This document shows positions 53,933-62,554 of a stretch of 64,000 nucleotides of DNA, piece after piece. Made by a program: the position numbers and the translations under genes. This stretch comes from Flammeovirgaceae bacterium. Lineage in GTDB: Bacteria; Bacteroidota; Bacteroidia; Cytophagales; Cyclobacteriaceae. The notes under the pieces were generated by a model that made no database searches, was not told the origin of the DNA, and worked only from the letters and a program-made list of their open reading frames with translations. The stretch is taken from the NCBI GenBank assembly GCA_020635915.1, contig JACJYU010000001.1:1960501-2024500 (forward strand). The letters run 5' to 3'. How positions within the stretch are numbered: the first letter of the stretch is position 1; every line of letters begins with the position of its first letter.

Positions 53933-54952
53933 ATGACCGCTTTTCCCAATAAAAACGATCTTTTACGAATTTTTTTCATAATCCTTCTTTTTATTGGGGG
54001 GCCGGCCCCTTCCCATGCCGCGGAAAACGCGGGGGAAGAGGGTTTTAACGTTAGCGAGGTGATTATCCACCACGTGCTGGACGACCATGTATGGCACCTT
54101 TTTGACGGCCACTACGGCACCCTGTATTTGCCCGTGATCGTGTACTCTGGCGAACGGGGCCTTGAGGTGTTTTCATCGTCAAATTTTTATGACGAAGCCC
54201 ACAATTTGGTCACCTACAAGGGCTACCGTATCGAGCATGGCCATATTTATTTGGGGGACACCGCGGTCCTGGACTTTTCCATTACCAAAAACGTGGCCAT
54301 GTTGCTCCTCACGGCCATAGTGGTGCTGCTGGTTTTCGGGGCGGCCGCAAGGGGCGCAAAGAAGAATTCGGGCAAAGCGCCCAGGGGAATCCAGTCTTTC
54401 CTTGAGCCGGTCATCCTGTTTGTTACCGAGGAAATCATCAAGCCCAATGCAGGGCCAAAAGCCAGCCGGTACACGCCCTACCTTCTCACCCTGTTTTTTT
54501 TCATCCTCTTCGGGAACTTGTTGGGCCTGTTGCCCGGTGCGGGAAACCTTACAGGGAACATAGCGGTGACGATGACCCTGGCGGTGTTTACTTTTTTGAT
54601 CACCAATTTTAGCGGTAACAAAGGCTACTGGGCCCATGTTTTTTGGACGCCCGGGGTGCCCCTGGTGTTGCGCCCAATTTTGTTATTGGTGGAAGTGATC
54701 GGGCTTTTTACCAAGCCCTTTGCCCTGCTTATCCGTTTGTTTGCCGCCATCACGGCAGGCCATATCGTGTTGTTGAGCATCATCTCCCTCACCTTTATAT
54801 TTCAAAGCTGGCTGGTAGGGTTTGCCTCCACGGTACTGGTGGTGTTCATCAGCTTGATCGAACTGGTGGTGGCAGGGATACAGGCATATGTGTTCACGTT
54901 GTTTTCATCCCTGTATATCGGGTTGGCGACAGCAGAAAACGAACACCATTAG
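53933..54952 (+). CDS. atpB: ATP synthase F0 subunit a
   Basis: This 339-residue protein has a signal-like N-terminus (FFIILLFIGGPAPSHAAE) and a ~100-residue His-rich extracytoplasmic domain (SEVIIHHVLDDHVWHLFDGH), which is typical of Bacteroidota. Five to six helices of subunit a follow. The essential Arg of the proton path is in FALLIRLFAAITAGHIVLL, and the last helices contain SLIELVVAGIQAYVFTLFSS. It forms the two half-channels beside the c ring. It is first of the atpBEFHAG run. Confidence 0.95.
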   Translation: MTAFPNKNDLLRIFFIILLFIGGPAPSHAAENAGEEGFNVSEVIIHHVLDDHVWHLFDGHYGTLYLPVIVYSGERGLEVFSSSNFYDEAHNLVTYKGYRIEHGHIYLGDTAVLDFSITKNVAMLLLTAIVVLLVFGAAARGAKKNSGKAPRGIQSFLEPVILFVTEEIIKPNAGPKASRYTPYLLTLFFFILFGNLLGLLPGAGNLTGNIAVTMTLAVFTFLITNFSGNKGYWAHVFWTPGVPLVLRPILLLVEVIGLFTKPFALLIRLFAAITAGHIVLLSIISLTFIFQSWLVGFASTVLVVFISLIELVVAGIQAYVFTLFSSLYIGLATAENEHH

Positions 54953-54998
54953 CATATTAAAAAAGGGCAAACACGTGGTTAGCCTTTTGTATAGATAT

Positions 54999-55013
54999 CC
55001 GGGAAATTCCCGG
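54999..55013. repeat. Perfect palindrome upstream of atpE
   Basis: CCGGGAA-A-TTCCCGG, 28 bases before the atpE ATG. In RNA it would form a six-pair stem with a three-base loop in the atpE leader. It has no T-run, so it is not a terminator. It could protect or regulate the atpE message. Confidence 0.45.
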
Positions 55014-55040
55014 TGTTGTTTAACCTAAAAAGAAGTAAGT

Positions 55041-55283
55041 ATGTTGTTTGCTTTATTATTGGACGTTGGCTACGCGATCATGGGTGCGGGCATAGGTGCC
55101 GGTCTTGCTGCGATAGGCGCAGGTATCGGTGTAGGCCGTATCGGTGGTTCTGCCATGGAAGCCATGGCCCGTCAACCGGAGTCTGCGGACAAGCTTCAAG
55201 GATCTATGTTGATCATTGCGGCCCTGGTTGAGGTAATCGCCCTTTTTGCGGTGGTGGTTTGTTTCTTGATTGCAACAAGCTAA
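55041..55283 (+). CDS. atpE: ATP synthase F0 subunit c
   Basis: This 80-residue two-helix hairpin has the Gly/Ala repeat helix 1 (MGAGIGAGLAAIGAGIGVG), polar loop AMARQPESADKLQ and helix 2 with the ion-carrying Glu (LIIAALVEVIALFAVVV). No Ser or Thr follows the Glu, unlike in sodium-type c subunits, so proton use is expected. Many copies form the rotor ring. It is bracketed by a palindrome upstream and a terminator-like hairpin downstream. Confidence 0.96.
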   Translation: MLFALLLDVGYAIMGAGIGAGLAAIGAGIGVGRIGGSAMEAMARQPESADKLQGSMLIIAALVEVIALFAVVVCFLIATS

Positions 55284-55300
55284 CATCGGGAACACACTTG

Positions 55301-55347
55301 GGAAACCAGCCCGTGGCATTGGGCCTGGGCAGGTTTCCTGCTTTTTT
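55301..55347 (+). terminator. Terminator-like hairpin between atpE and atpF
   Basis: GGAAACC (55301-55307) pairs with GGTTTCC (55332-55338), and inside it GCCC (55309-55312) pairs with GGGC (55327-55330), with an A/A mismatch between the stems. Six T residues follow at 55342-55347. It lies within an operon, so partial termination is expected. Confidence 0.6.
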
Positions 55348-55386
55348 AGGAAATACATCAGGAATTAACCAAAGAAAACATCCGAT

Positions 55387-55881
55387 ATGGATTTATTAAC
55401 CCCAGGCATAGGGCTTATCTTCTGGCAGGCAGTTGTCTTCCTTTTGCTATTGTTTGCTTTGTCCAAGATGGCGTGGAAGCCGATTTTAAAGGCCATAAAG
55501 CAGCGCGAAGATACCATTCAAGGGTCGCTGGACGCAGCCGACAAGGCAAAACAGCAGATGGCTTCCATGCAGGCCGACAGCGAGGCCCTGCTGAAAGAGG
55601 CGCGCGAAGAACGTGACAAAATCCTGCGGGATGCCAGAGATGCCGCTGGCAAAATACACGACCAGGCGCAAGTGGACGCCAGGAAAAACGCGGACAAGAT
55701 CATAGAAGATGCCAAGCTCGCCATCCAGACCGAGAAGAACGCGGCCCTTCGGGACGTAAAGGAACAAGTGGCGGTTTTCTCCCTGGAGGTGGCCGAAAAA
55801 TTGATGAAAAAGAACCTGTCTGATGACAAGGCACAAAAGGATTTGGCAAACCGGTTGGTAGGCGAATTAAAGTTAAATTAA
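55387..55881 (+). CDS. atpF: ATP synthase F0 subunit b
   Basis: This 164-residue protein has one N-terminal membrane helix (LIFWQAVVFLLLLFALSKMA) and then a long charged, Ala-rich helix that dimerises as the stator stalk (DAADKAKQQMASMQADSEAL, AREERDKILRDARDAAGKI). Length and layout are normal. It follows the internal hairpin by 40 bases and stops 4 bases before atpH. Confidence 0.94.
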   Translation: MDLLTPGIGLIFWQAVVFLLLLFALSKMAWKPILKAIKQREDTIQGSLDAADKAKQQMASMQADSEALLKEAREERDKILRDARDAAGKIHDQAQVDARKNADKIIEDAKLAIQTEKNAALRDVKEQVAVFSLEVAEKLMKKNLSDDKAQKDLANRLVGELKLN

Positions 55882-55885
55882 GGAA

Positions 55886-56446
55886 ATGTCCGATTTTAGA
55901 GCGGCATCGCGGTACGTAAGTTCACTCCTGGGCCTGGCACAAGAGCAAGGTGTGCTGGACGAGGTGCACAAAGACATGCAACTGATTGACAAGACCTGCC
56001 AGGCCAATTATGAGCTGGTGTCGCTGCTCCGCAGCCCGTTGATTAAGCACGACAAGAAAAAAACCATCCTTTACAAAATATTTGAAGGGAAGGTGCACCA
56101 TCTGACCCTGGCCATCATCGATATCGTGACCCGCAAAAACAGGGAAGCCCTGTTGCCCGCCATCGCAAAGGAATTTCATAATGCCTATAACAACTTTAAA
56201 GGCATACAAAAGGCAACGATTACTTCCACTATTGCCCTGGACGAAGAAATAAGGAAGGAGATCGTGGAATTGGTAAAAGGACTGAGTGGACGAAAAACCA
56301 TCGAGTTGGAAGAGAAGACAGACGACAACCTTATTGGCGGGTTTGTGCTCAACGTTGGGGACAAACAATTGGATGCTTCCCTTAGCAGCAAGCTCAAAGC
56401 GTTGAAACTATTGTTCAGGCATAATCCGTACGTAAAAGAATTCTAA
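55886..56446 (+). CDS. atpH: ATP synthase F1 subunit delta
   Basis: This 186-residue protein has the OSCP/delta pattern: ASRYVSSLLGLAQEQGVLDE at the N-terminal helical domain, LLRSPLIKHDKKKTILYKI, and the C-terminal DDNLIGGFVLNVGDKQLDAS signature. It joins the stator stalk b to the top of F1. It lies between atpF (4 bases) and atpA (46 bases). Confidence 0.94.
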   Translation: MSDFRAASRYVSSLLGLAQEQGVLDEVHKDMQLIDKTCQANYELVSLLRSPLIKHDKKKTILYKIFEGKVHHLTLAIIDIVTRKNREALLPAIAKEFHNAYNNFKGIQKATITSTIALDEEIRKEIVELVKGLSGRKTIELEEKTDDNLIGGFVLNVGDKQLDASLSSKLKALKLLFRHNPYVKEF

Positions 56447-56492
56447 TAGCCCATATATAAAACAGGACCAACAAAGAAATCATTAATACACC

Positions 56493-58067
56493 ATGGCAGA
56501 GATCAAACCCGAAGAAGTATCAGCAATATTAAGAGAGCAACTTTCTGGAGCCAAAACCAGCACCGAACTGGAGGAAATTGGCACCGTGCTCACCGTAGGT
56601 GACGGGGTGGCCCGTATTTACGGGCTTACCAAGGCCCAGGCCGGGGAGTTAGTAACTTTTGAAAACGGGTTGCGCGCCATGGTGCTCAACCTGGAAGAGG
56701 ACAATGTGGGCGCGGTATTGCTGGGCGAGTCCAAAGGGATAAAAGAAGGCGACACCGTAAAACGCACCGGCCTAATTGCTTCCATCAAAATTGGGGAAGG
56801 CGTATTGGGAAGGGTGGTGGATACCCTGGCCGAGCCCATTGATGGGAAAGGCCCCCTAAGCGGTGAACTTTACGAAATGCCCCTTGAGCGCAAGGCCCCC
56901 GGGGTAATTTTCCGCCAACCGGTAAGCGAGCCCCTGCAAACGGGCATCAAAGCCATCGACTCGATGATCCCCATTGGAAGGGGTCAGCGGGAACTGATCA
57001 TCGGTGACCGCCAAACCGGTAAAACGGCCGTGGCGATAGACACCATTATCAACCAAAAGGAATTTTACGATAAAGGCGAGCCGGTTTATTGTATTTATGT
57101 GGCCATCGGCCAGAAGGCATCTACCGTGGCGGGCATCGTAAACACGTTGGAAAAGGCCGGGGCAATGGATTATACGGTAATTGTGGCCGCTTCTGCTTCC
57201 GACCCTGCCCCCATGCAGTTCTTTGCCCCGTTTACGGGCGCTGCCATTGGTGAATATTTCAGGGACACAGGCCGCCCTGCCCTTGTCATCTATGATGACT
57301 TGTCGAAGCAGGCGGTGGCCTATCGCGAGGTGTCACTCTTATTGAGGCGCCCCCCCGGGCGTGAGGCCTATCCCGGTGACGTGTTTTACCTGCACTCCCG
57401 CCTGTTGGAGCGTGCCGCAAAAGTGATAGCCAACGATGGCATCGCGGCCCAAATGAACGATTTGCCGCCCAGCCTCAAGGGCAAGGTAAAGGGAGGGGGA
57501 TCGTTGACGGCCCTCCCCATTATAGAAACCCAAGCCAATGACGTATCAGCCTATATCCCTACCAACGTGATTTCCATTACCGATGGGCAGATATTCCTGG
57601 AGACGAACTTGTTTAACGCAGGTGTGCGCCCGGCCATCAACGTAGGTATATCCGTATCGCGTGTGGGTGGCGCGGCCCAGATCAAATCCATGAAAAAGGT
57701 GGCCGGTACCCTGAAGCTGGACCAGGCTCAATTCAGGGAGCTTGAGGCGTTTGCCAAGTTTGGTTCCGACCTGGACGCGTCCACGAAGCTCACCATCGAA
57801 AGGGGGAGGAGGAACACGGAAGTGCTGAAGCAGCCCCAATATGCACCCGTGCCGGTGGAAGAACAGGTGGCCATGATATTGGCCTCCACAAAAGGGTATA
57901 TTGACAATGTGCCCGTGGAAAAAGTAAAGGAATTTGAAAAAGAGTTTATCGGTTTGCTCCGCGCCCAAGACAAGGCCGTACTTGAGAACTTCAGGGTTGG
58001 CAAGTTTGAAGATGCGGACGTGGAAAAAGTAAAAAAAGCAGCCCTTGAGTTGGCCGCAAAATATTAA
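56493..58067 (+). CDS. atpA: ATP synthase F1 subunit alpha
   Basis: This 524-residue subunit has an N-terminal beta-barrel (GTVLTVGDGVARIYGL), the nucleotide-binding core with P-loop GDRQTGKTAVAID, ALVIYDDLSKQAVAYREVSL and the arginine-finger region ISVSRVGGAAQIKSMK, then a helical C-terminal domain. It binds non-catalytic nucleotides and, with beta, forms the F1 hexamer. The beta gene atpD is not downstream here. Confidence 0.97.
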   Translation: MAEIKPEEVSAILREQLSGAKTSTELEEIGTVLTVGDGVARIYGLTKAQAGELVTFENGLRAMVLNLEEDNVGAVLLGESKGIKEGDTVKRTGLIASIKIGEGVLGRVVDTLAEPIDGKGPLSGELYEMPLERKAPGVIFRQPVSEPLQTGIKAIDSMIPIGRGQRELIIGDRQTGKTAVAIDTIINQKEFYDKGEPVYCIYVAIGQKASTVAGIVNTLEKAGAMDYTVIVAASASDPAPMQFFAPFTGAAIGEYFRDTGRPALVIYDDLSKQAVAYREVSLLLRRPPGREAYPGDVFYLHSRLLERAAKVIANDGIAAQMNDLPPSLKGKVKGGGSLTALPIIETQANDVSAYIPTNVISITDGQIFLETNLFNAGVRPAINVGISVSRVGGAAQIKSMKKVAGTLKLDQAQFRELEAFAKFGSDLDASTKLTIERGRRNTEVLKQPQYAPVPVEEQVAMILASTKGYIDNVPVEKVKEFEKEFIGLLRAQDKAVLENFRVGKFEDADVEKVKKAALELAAKY

Positions 58068-58077
58068 GCAAGGATAA

Positions 58078-58956
58078 ATGGCCAGTTTAAAGGAGGTTAA
58101 AAGCAGGATTTCCTCGATCATCTCTACCCAGCAGATCACCAAAGCCATGAAAATGGTGGCGGCTGCCAAGTTGAGAAAGTCGCAGGAGCGGATTATCCAA
58201 ATGAGGCCATTCTCCGAAAAGCTGACCGAGGTGCTGCGTAGCGTGTCGGGGGCCGGGGAGGATGGGCAAAGCTGGTACAATGCCGTACGCCAGGAAGAAA
58301 ATATCCTGATCGTAGTGTTGAGTGCCGACCGCGGGCTATGTGGTTCTTTTAATTCCAATATCTTCAAGGCCACGGTAAAACTCATCACGGGGAAATATGC
58401 CAGGCAGCACGAAGTGGGAAAGGTGTCCATCCTGCCCATAGGCAAAAAAGCCCTGGAGTATTTTAAGAAGCGCGGCTACCAGGTGGTGGAAGGGCACTCC
58501 ACCCTGTTTCAGGATATTTCCTTTGAGGGCGTGTCCAAAACAGCGGAGTACCTGATGTCCGCATTTGAGGAAGCTGACTACGACAAGATAGACCTTGTGT
58601 ACAACGAGTTTAAAAACGTGGCCACCCAGGTACTGAGGGTGGAGCCGTACCTGCCCATAGTGCCGGTGGACAAAGATGCCAAAGGGGCCAATACCGATTA
58701 TATATACCAACCTGACAGGCAGGAAATTGTGACAGGCCTTATCCCCAAATCGTTAAGGGTCCAGTTGTTTAAGGCGATACTGGATTCAAACGCGGCCTTT
58801 AACGGTGCCCAGATGACCGCCATGGACAAGGCGACCGAAAATGCCGGGGAACTGCTAAAAGACTTGAAACTGGTTTATAACCGCACGCGCCAGGCCGCCA
58901 TCACCAAAGAGATTTTGGAGATCGTGGGGGGCGCGGAAGCACTGAAATCCTCGTAA
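58078..58956 (+). CDS. atpG: ATP synthase F1 subunit gamma
   Basis: This 292-residue rotor shaft begins ASLKEVKSRISSIISTQQIT with KAMKMVAAAKLRKSQ, and ends with the family C-terminal helix (ATENAGELLKDLKLVYNRTR, QAAITKEILEIVGGAEAL). SADRGLCGSFNSN marks the Rossmann-like middle. It turns inside the alpha/beta hexamer. It is the last gene of the operon and is followed by an intrinsic terminator. Confidence 0.97.
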   Translation: MASLKEVKSRISSIISTQQITKAMKMVAAAKLRKSQERIIQMRPFSEKLTEVLRSVSGAGEDGQSWYNAVRQEENILIVVLSADRGLCGSFNSNIFKATVKLITGKYARQHEVGKVSILPIGKKALEYFKKRGYQVVEGHSTLFQDISFEGVSKTAEYLMSAFEEADYDKIDLVYNEFKNVATQVLRVEPYLPIVPVDKDAKGANTDYIYQPDRQEIVTGLIPKSLRVQLFKAILDSNAAFNGAQMTAMDKATENAGELLKDLKLVYNRTRQAAITKEILEIVGGAEALKSS

Positions 58957-58990
58957 AAACCAGGTTAATTATTTTTGAAGTAAATTGAAG

Positions 58991-59019
58991 GCCCTCTTGT
59001 CCCGAGGGCTTTCTTTTTT
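58991..59019 (+). terminator. Intrinsic terminator after atpG
   Basis: GCCCTC (58991-58996), loop TTGTCCC, GAGGGC (59004-59009) and a T-rich run TTTCTTTTTT (59010-59019). It ends the ATP synthase operon two bases before the next start codon. Confidence 0.85.
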
Positions 59020-59021
59020 CG

Positions 59022-59843
59022 ATGCAGCGTATAATTGATTATTATCGTTACCTCAACCTGTTGAGCGTGGACGTGGCCGTAGGGGCTGCGGTCTCGGCAT
59101 TGTTCTTAACCAAGGTTTTCAAGGTGGAGGTCAGGCCGCAGGGGTATATCTGCCTGGGGCTGACGGTATGGCTGATCTATACCCTGGACCATCTGGTGGA
59201 CGCAAAAATGTTAAGGGGCGAGGCCTCGACAAAACGGCATAGGTTCCACCAACAATACTTCAAACCAATCGGGTTGATGTCGCTGCTTATTTCCCTCACC
59301 ATCCTTCCCCTTCTTTTTCTTATCTACACCCCGGTGCTAAGCATGGGTGCCGGCCTGGGCGTCTTGGTGATTGTTTATTTTATCGTGCAGCGCAAGTTAG
59401 GCTTCCTTAAAGAAGTGCTGGGGGCCCTACTCTATTGCATTGGCGTAATGCTGCCCGTGATCGCCCTGTCAGAAAAATCTTTTAACAGCCTGTTGTCGGT
59501 CACCACCATCCTGTTTTTTAATACCGCCCTTATCAACCTCGTCTTGTTTTCGTGGTTCGATAGGGACAAGGACATGAAGGACAACCATTCTTCCCTGGTC
59601 ACCAGCGTGGGCGGCACGGCCTCAAAAGGCATACTCTGCCTGCTTTTTGTATTGCAGCTGGGGCTGATCGTTTATGCCTTTTCAAGTGTTGATGCTTCTG
59701 TTTTGGTCGTCTTTGCCTCCATGTACCTGGTGCTGGTGCTCATTTTCATTAAGGATCAGTGGTTTGCATTGGAAGACCGCTACCGGCTGGCGGGGGACGC
59801 GGTGTTTTTGATTCCTCTAATCTATGTGGTTTACCATTGCTAG
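59022..59843 (+). CDS. UbiA-like multi-pass membrane protein
   Basis: This 273-residue protein has about eight membrane helices. LIYTLDHLVDAKML with a following RHRFHQQYF, and FSWFDRDKDMKDNHSS in the second half, occupy the positions of the two Asp-rich motifs of UbiA prenyltransferases, although the first is not the standard NDxxD. If active, it would attach a prenyl chain to an aromatic or other acceptor. Its stop overlaps the next start (TAGTG), so it is coupled to a methyltransferase. UbiA assignment is tentative; membrane protein is certain. Confidence 0.6.
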   Translation: MQRIIDYYRYLNLLSVDVAVGAAVSALFLTKVFKVEVRPQGYICLGLTVWLIYTLDHLVDAKMLRGEASTKRHRFHQQYFKPIGLMSLLISLTILPLLFLIYTPVLSMGAGLGVLVIVYFIVQRKLGFLKEVLGALLYCIGVMLPVIALSEKSFNSLLSVTTILFFNTALINLVLFSWFDRDKDMKDNHSSLVTSVGGTASKGILCLLFVLQLGLIVYAFSSVDASVLVVFASMYLVLVLIFIKDQWFALEDRYRLAGDAVFLIPLIYVVYHC

Positions 59844-60457
59844 TGCCCCCGTTAAACCGTTTCGATAGCATTGCCCCCATATATGATGGGCTGGCCTCGT
59901 TGGCCTTTGGCCAAAGTATAAAGAAGGCCCAAAGGGCCCACCTGGGCGATGTGCCTGCGCGGTCTGACGTGCTTGTGCTGGGAGGGGGGACAGGCAAATG
60001 GTTGGGCGAACTATTAGGGCAAGATGCCGGGTGCCGGGTTTGGTATGTGGAAGCCTCTTTGAAAATGATCCACCTGGCAAAAAAGAACCTGAAAGGGAAC
60101 GGCCGGGTGGTGTTTATTCATGGCACCCATCTGGATATCCCCGACAGGAAATTCGATGTTGTCATTACCCATTTTTTTGTTGACCTGTTTACCGGCCCTG
60201 ATTTGGAAAAACTGTCGGGGAAGGTGGCCACGGTATTGAAAAAAAACGGAAAATGGATAGTGGCGGATTTTGTAAACCGTAAATATTGGCATGGGGCAAT
60301 GTTATGGCTTATGTACCTGTTCTTCCATGCTATTGGGGCACTTGACCACAAGGGGCTACCTGAGTGGGACGGCATCATTCAGCGCAAATCTTTTGTTAAG
60401 GAAAACACAATGGTTTTTTACAAAGGCTTTATTGAGAGTGTCCTGTACAGTCATTAA
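59843..60457 (+). CDS. Class I SAM-dependent methyltransferase
   Basis: About 204 residues from a GTG that shares a base with the upstream stop (TAGTG). FDSIAPIYDGLASLAFGQSI opens the protein, followed by SAM motif I DVLVLGGGTGKWLGELL, VWYVEASLKMIHLAKKNL, and DVVITHFFVDLF. This resembles UbiE/COQ5-type small-molecule methyltransferases. A hydrophobic patch near residue 155 (HGAMLWLMYLFFHAIGAL) may bind membrane or a lipid substrate. Coupling to a UbiA-like gene suggests a quinone-like or lipid substrate. Confidence 0.82.
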   Translation: MPPLNRFDSIAPIYDGLASLAFGQSIKKAQRAHLGDVPARSDVLVLGGGTGKWLGELLGQDAGCRVWYVEASLKMIHLAKKNLKGNGRVVFIHGTHLDIPDRKFDVVITHFFVDLFTGPDLEKLSGKVATVLKKNGKWIVADFVNRKYWHGAMLWLMYLFFHAIGALDHKGLPEWDGIIQRKSFVKENTMVFYKGFIESVLYSH

Positions 60458-60711
60458 GCGGGGGCCGTTCACAAAAGGTTGGTTTTGGGTGTCCGGCAAA
60501 AACAGGCTGGCCAACCGGGAAGGGGCTGCCTTATCGCCATTGGCCTTATGATGGGTTGAAAATGGTATTGGGCCAAACGAATGGGTTTGTTCCATTTTCT
60601 ATGAAGTAAAGCATTATATTGCTGTCGTGGCTTTATGAAAAATGGGCCGCTGGCACAAATAATTGACGAGTGAAAGGTTGCCTATAATGCCCTCCGGGGC
60701 GGCCCTATCCG
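60458..60711. other. Intergenic stretch
   Basis: About 250 bases between the methyltransferase and GNAT-like genes with no supported frame. No clear hairpin terminator or TAnnTTTG element was found. Confidence 0.35.
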
Positions 60712-61899
60712 ATGAATGCAAGCAAGGAAATGACCATTAAAGAAGTAACGTCAACACAGGATGTCAAGGAATTTTTGGGCCTCCCCGTTCGATTGTACAA
60801 AAACTGTCCTCACTGGATAAGGCCCCTGGACAAAGACATGGAAGCGGTTTTTGACAAAGGTAAAAACAAGGCCTTTCGCCATGGGGAATGTTGCAGGTGG
60901 GTCCTGCAAGGCCGGGACGGTTCCACTATTGGGAGGGTAGCGGCATTTGTGAACAACAAAACGGTGAACAAGGGGAACGACCAGCCTACCGGTGGGATGG
61001 GTTTTTTTGAGTGCATTGAAGACAAGGAGGCGGCCTTCCTGCTTTTCGATACCTGTAAGGAATGGCTTGCGGGCCGGGGCATGGAAGCCATGGATGGCCC
61101 CATCAACTTTGGGAACAGGGACCGTTGGTGGGGGTTGTTGGTGGAAGGTTTCGACAGGGACCCCAACTATCAATGCAATTATAACTTTCCCTACTATCAG
61201 GATTTTTTTGAGTCATACGGTTTTAAGGTCTATTTTAAGCAGTTCACTTTCGCCCGGCACATTATGGACCCGCTGTCACCCAAGTTGGAGGCCAAGGCAA
61301 AAAAGATTGCAGGGGACAAGGACTATGAGTTCAGGCACTTGAGAAGGAACGAAGTGGCCCGGTTGCCAGAATACCTTATGACGGTTTATAACCATGCCTG
61401 GGCAAACCGGGCCGAAACCCCGGAGCTCTCCATCCAGCAAGCCAAGCTTATTGTAAAACAGATGAAGCCCATCATGGACTTGCGGCTATTGTACTTTGGC
61501 TTTTACAAAGGCGAGCCCGTGTCCTTCTATCTTTCCCTGCCCGAGATCAACCAAATATTCAAGTATGTAAACGGAAGGTTGGACTGGATAGGCAAGGCCA
61601 AGTTCTTTTGGCATACCTTGTTGAAAACAAACCGGAAGGCATTTGGTATATTGTTCGGCATTGTGCCGGGCCACCAGGGAAAGGGCGTGGATGGCGCCAT
61701 GGTGCTGAGCGCCAGGGACGTGTTGCAGGAGAAGTACAGGCGATATGACGACTATGAGATGAACTGGATAGGGGACTTTAACCCAAAAATGATTGTGGTG
61801 GTGGAACAGGTAGGGGCCCATGTTTGTAAAACGCACCATACCTACCGCAAACTGTTCGATGAGGAAAAGCCATTTAAGCGCCACCCAATTTTAAATTAG
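60712..61899 (+). CDS. GNAT-like acyltransferase (YghO-like)
   Basis: This 395-residue protein has an N-terminal region with FLGLPVRLYKNCPHWIRPLD and RHGECCRWVLQGRDGSTIGR, then DGPINFGNRDRWWGLLVEGF, and a C-terminal half with GIVPGHQGKGVDGAMVLSAR, which looks like a GNAT acetyl-CoA-binding turn (Gln/His-x-Gly-x-Gly). The full length resembles the YghO-type family of uncharacterised proteins. The substrate is unknown. It ends 4 bases before the VTT protein gene, so the two are co-transcribed. Confidence 0.7.
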   Translation: MNASKEMTIKEVTSTQDVKEFLGLPVRLYKNCPHWIRPLDKDMEAVFDKGKNKAFRHGECCRWVLQGRDGSTIGRVAAFVNNKTVNKGNDQPTGGMGFFECIEDKEAAFLLFDTCKEWLAGRGMEAMDGPINFGNRDRWWGLLVEGFDRDPNYQCNYNFPYYQDFFESYGFKVYFKQFTFARHIMDPLSPKLEAKAKKIAGDKDYEFRHLRRNEVARLPEYLMTVYNHAWANRAETPELSIQQAKLIVKQMKPIMDLRLLYFGFYKGEPVSFYLSLPEINQIFKYVNGRLDWIGKAKFFWHTLLKTNRKAFGILFGIVPGHQGKGVDGAMVLSARDVLQEKYRRYDDYEMNWIGDFNPKMIVVVEQVGAHVCKTHHTYRKLFDEEKPFKRHPILN

Positions 61900-61903
61900 G
61901 AGA

Positions 61904-62491
61904 ATGGAGCCAATTGAAGAAGAGACCAGGTCCGGTTTTTTGTTTAAGAACCTTGCAAAAGGCTTGCTTTGGTTTGCGGTGATAATCACGGCATTTATTT
62001 TATTGGAGGGCTATATCCAGGATAACTTCAAGCCCTATATTGCAGGGATACAGGCAAACCCGATTATTTTTTATTCGGTTTTTACCGTTTCCGAGATCGT
62101 CTTCGGCCTTGTCCCCCCGGAATTTTTTATGATCGTGTACGTGCTCAACCACGTACCCTTGTCTGAGTATGCCATCAACTTGGCCGTGCTTACCATCATT
62201 TCCTATGGTGCCGGTGTAACCGGCTATTATATCGGGAAAAATTTTTCAAAGACCGGGTTCTTTATCAGGATCAACGAAAGGTACCTAAGCGACTACCAAC
62301 ACCAGATAAGGAAATATGGTGGCTACCTGGTGTTTGTAGGGGCGATCACGCCCATACCATTTTCTGCCATGTGCATGTTGGCGGGATCGATCAATTTCCC
62401 GTTGCGGTCGTTCCTGTTGATCTCCATTACACGGATACTGAGGTTTGCCGTGTATGGATGGATGGTGTGGAGTTTTCCTAATATTTTTTAA
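61904..62491 (+). CDS. VTT-domain (DedA-like) membrane protein
   Basis: This 195-residue membrane protein has a helix near residue 20-40, a VPPEFFMIVYVL re-entrant-like motif, SYGAGVTGYYIGKNF, and a second TPIPFSAMCMLAGSINFPL segment. These are the paired Gly/Pro-rich features of the VTT/DedA superfamily. Members move lipids such as undecaprenyl phosphate across the membrane. The exact subfamily and substrate are not clear. It is coupled to the GNAT-like gene and convergent with the penicillin acylase gene. Confidence 0.82.
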   Translation: MEPIEEETRSGFLFKNLAKGLLWFAVIITAFILLEGYIQDNFKPYIAGIQANPIIFYSVFTVSEIVFGLVPPEFFMIVYVLNHVPLSEYAINLAVLTIISYGAGVTGYYIGKNFSKTGFFIRINERYLSDYQHQIRKYGGYLVFVGAITPIPFSAMCMLAGSINFPLRSFLLISITRILRFAVYGWMVWSFPNIF

Positions 62492-62554
62492 ACAAGCACA
62501 AAGCCCCTTTGCGCGCAACGCTGTTCCCCGTGCAGGCGAAGAGGAGCCTTGTGC

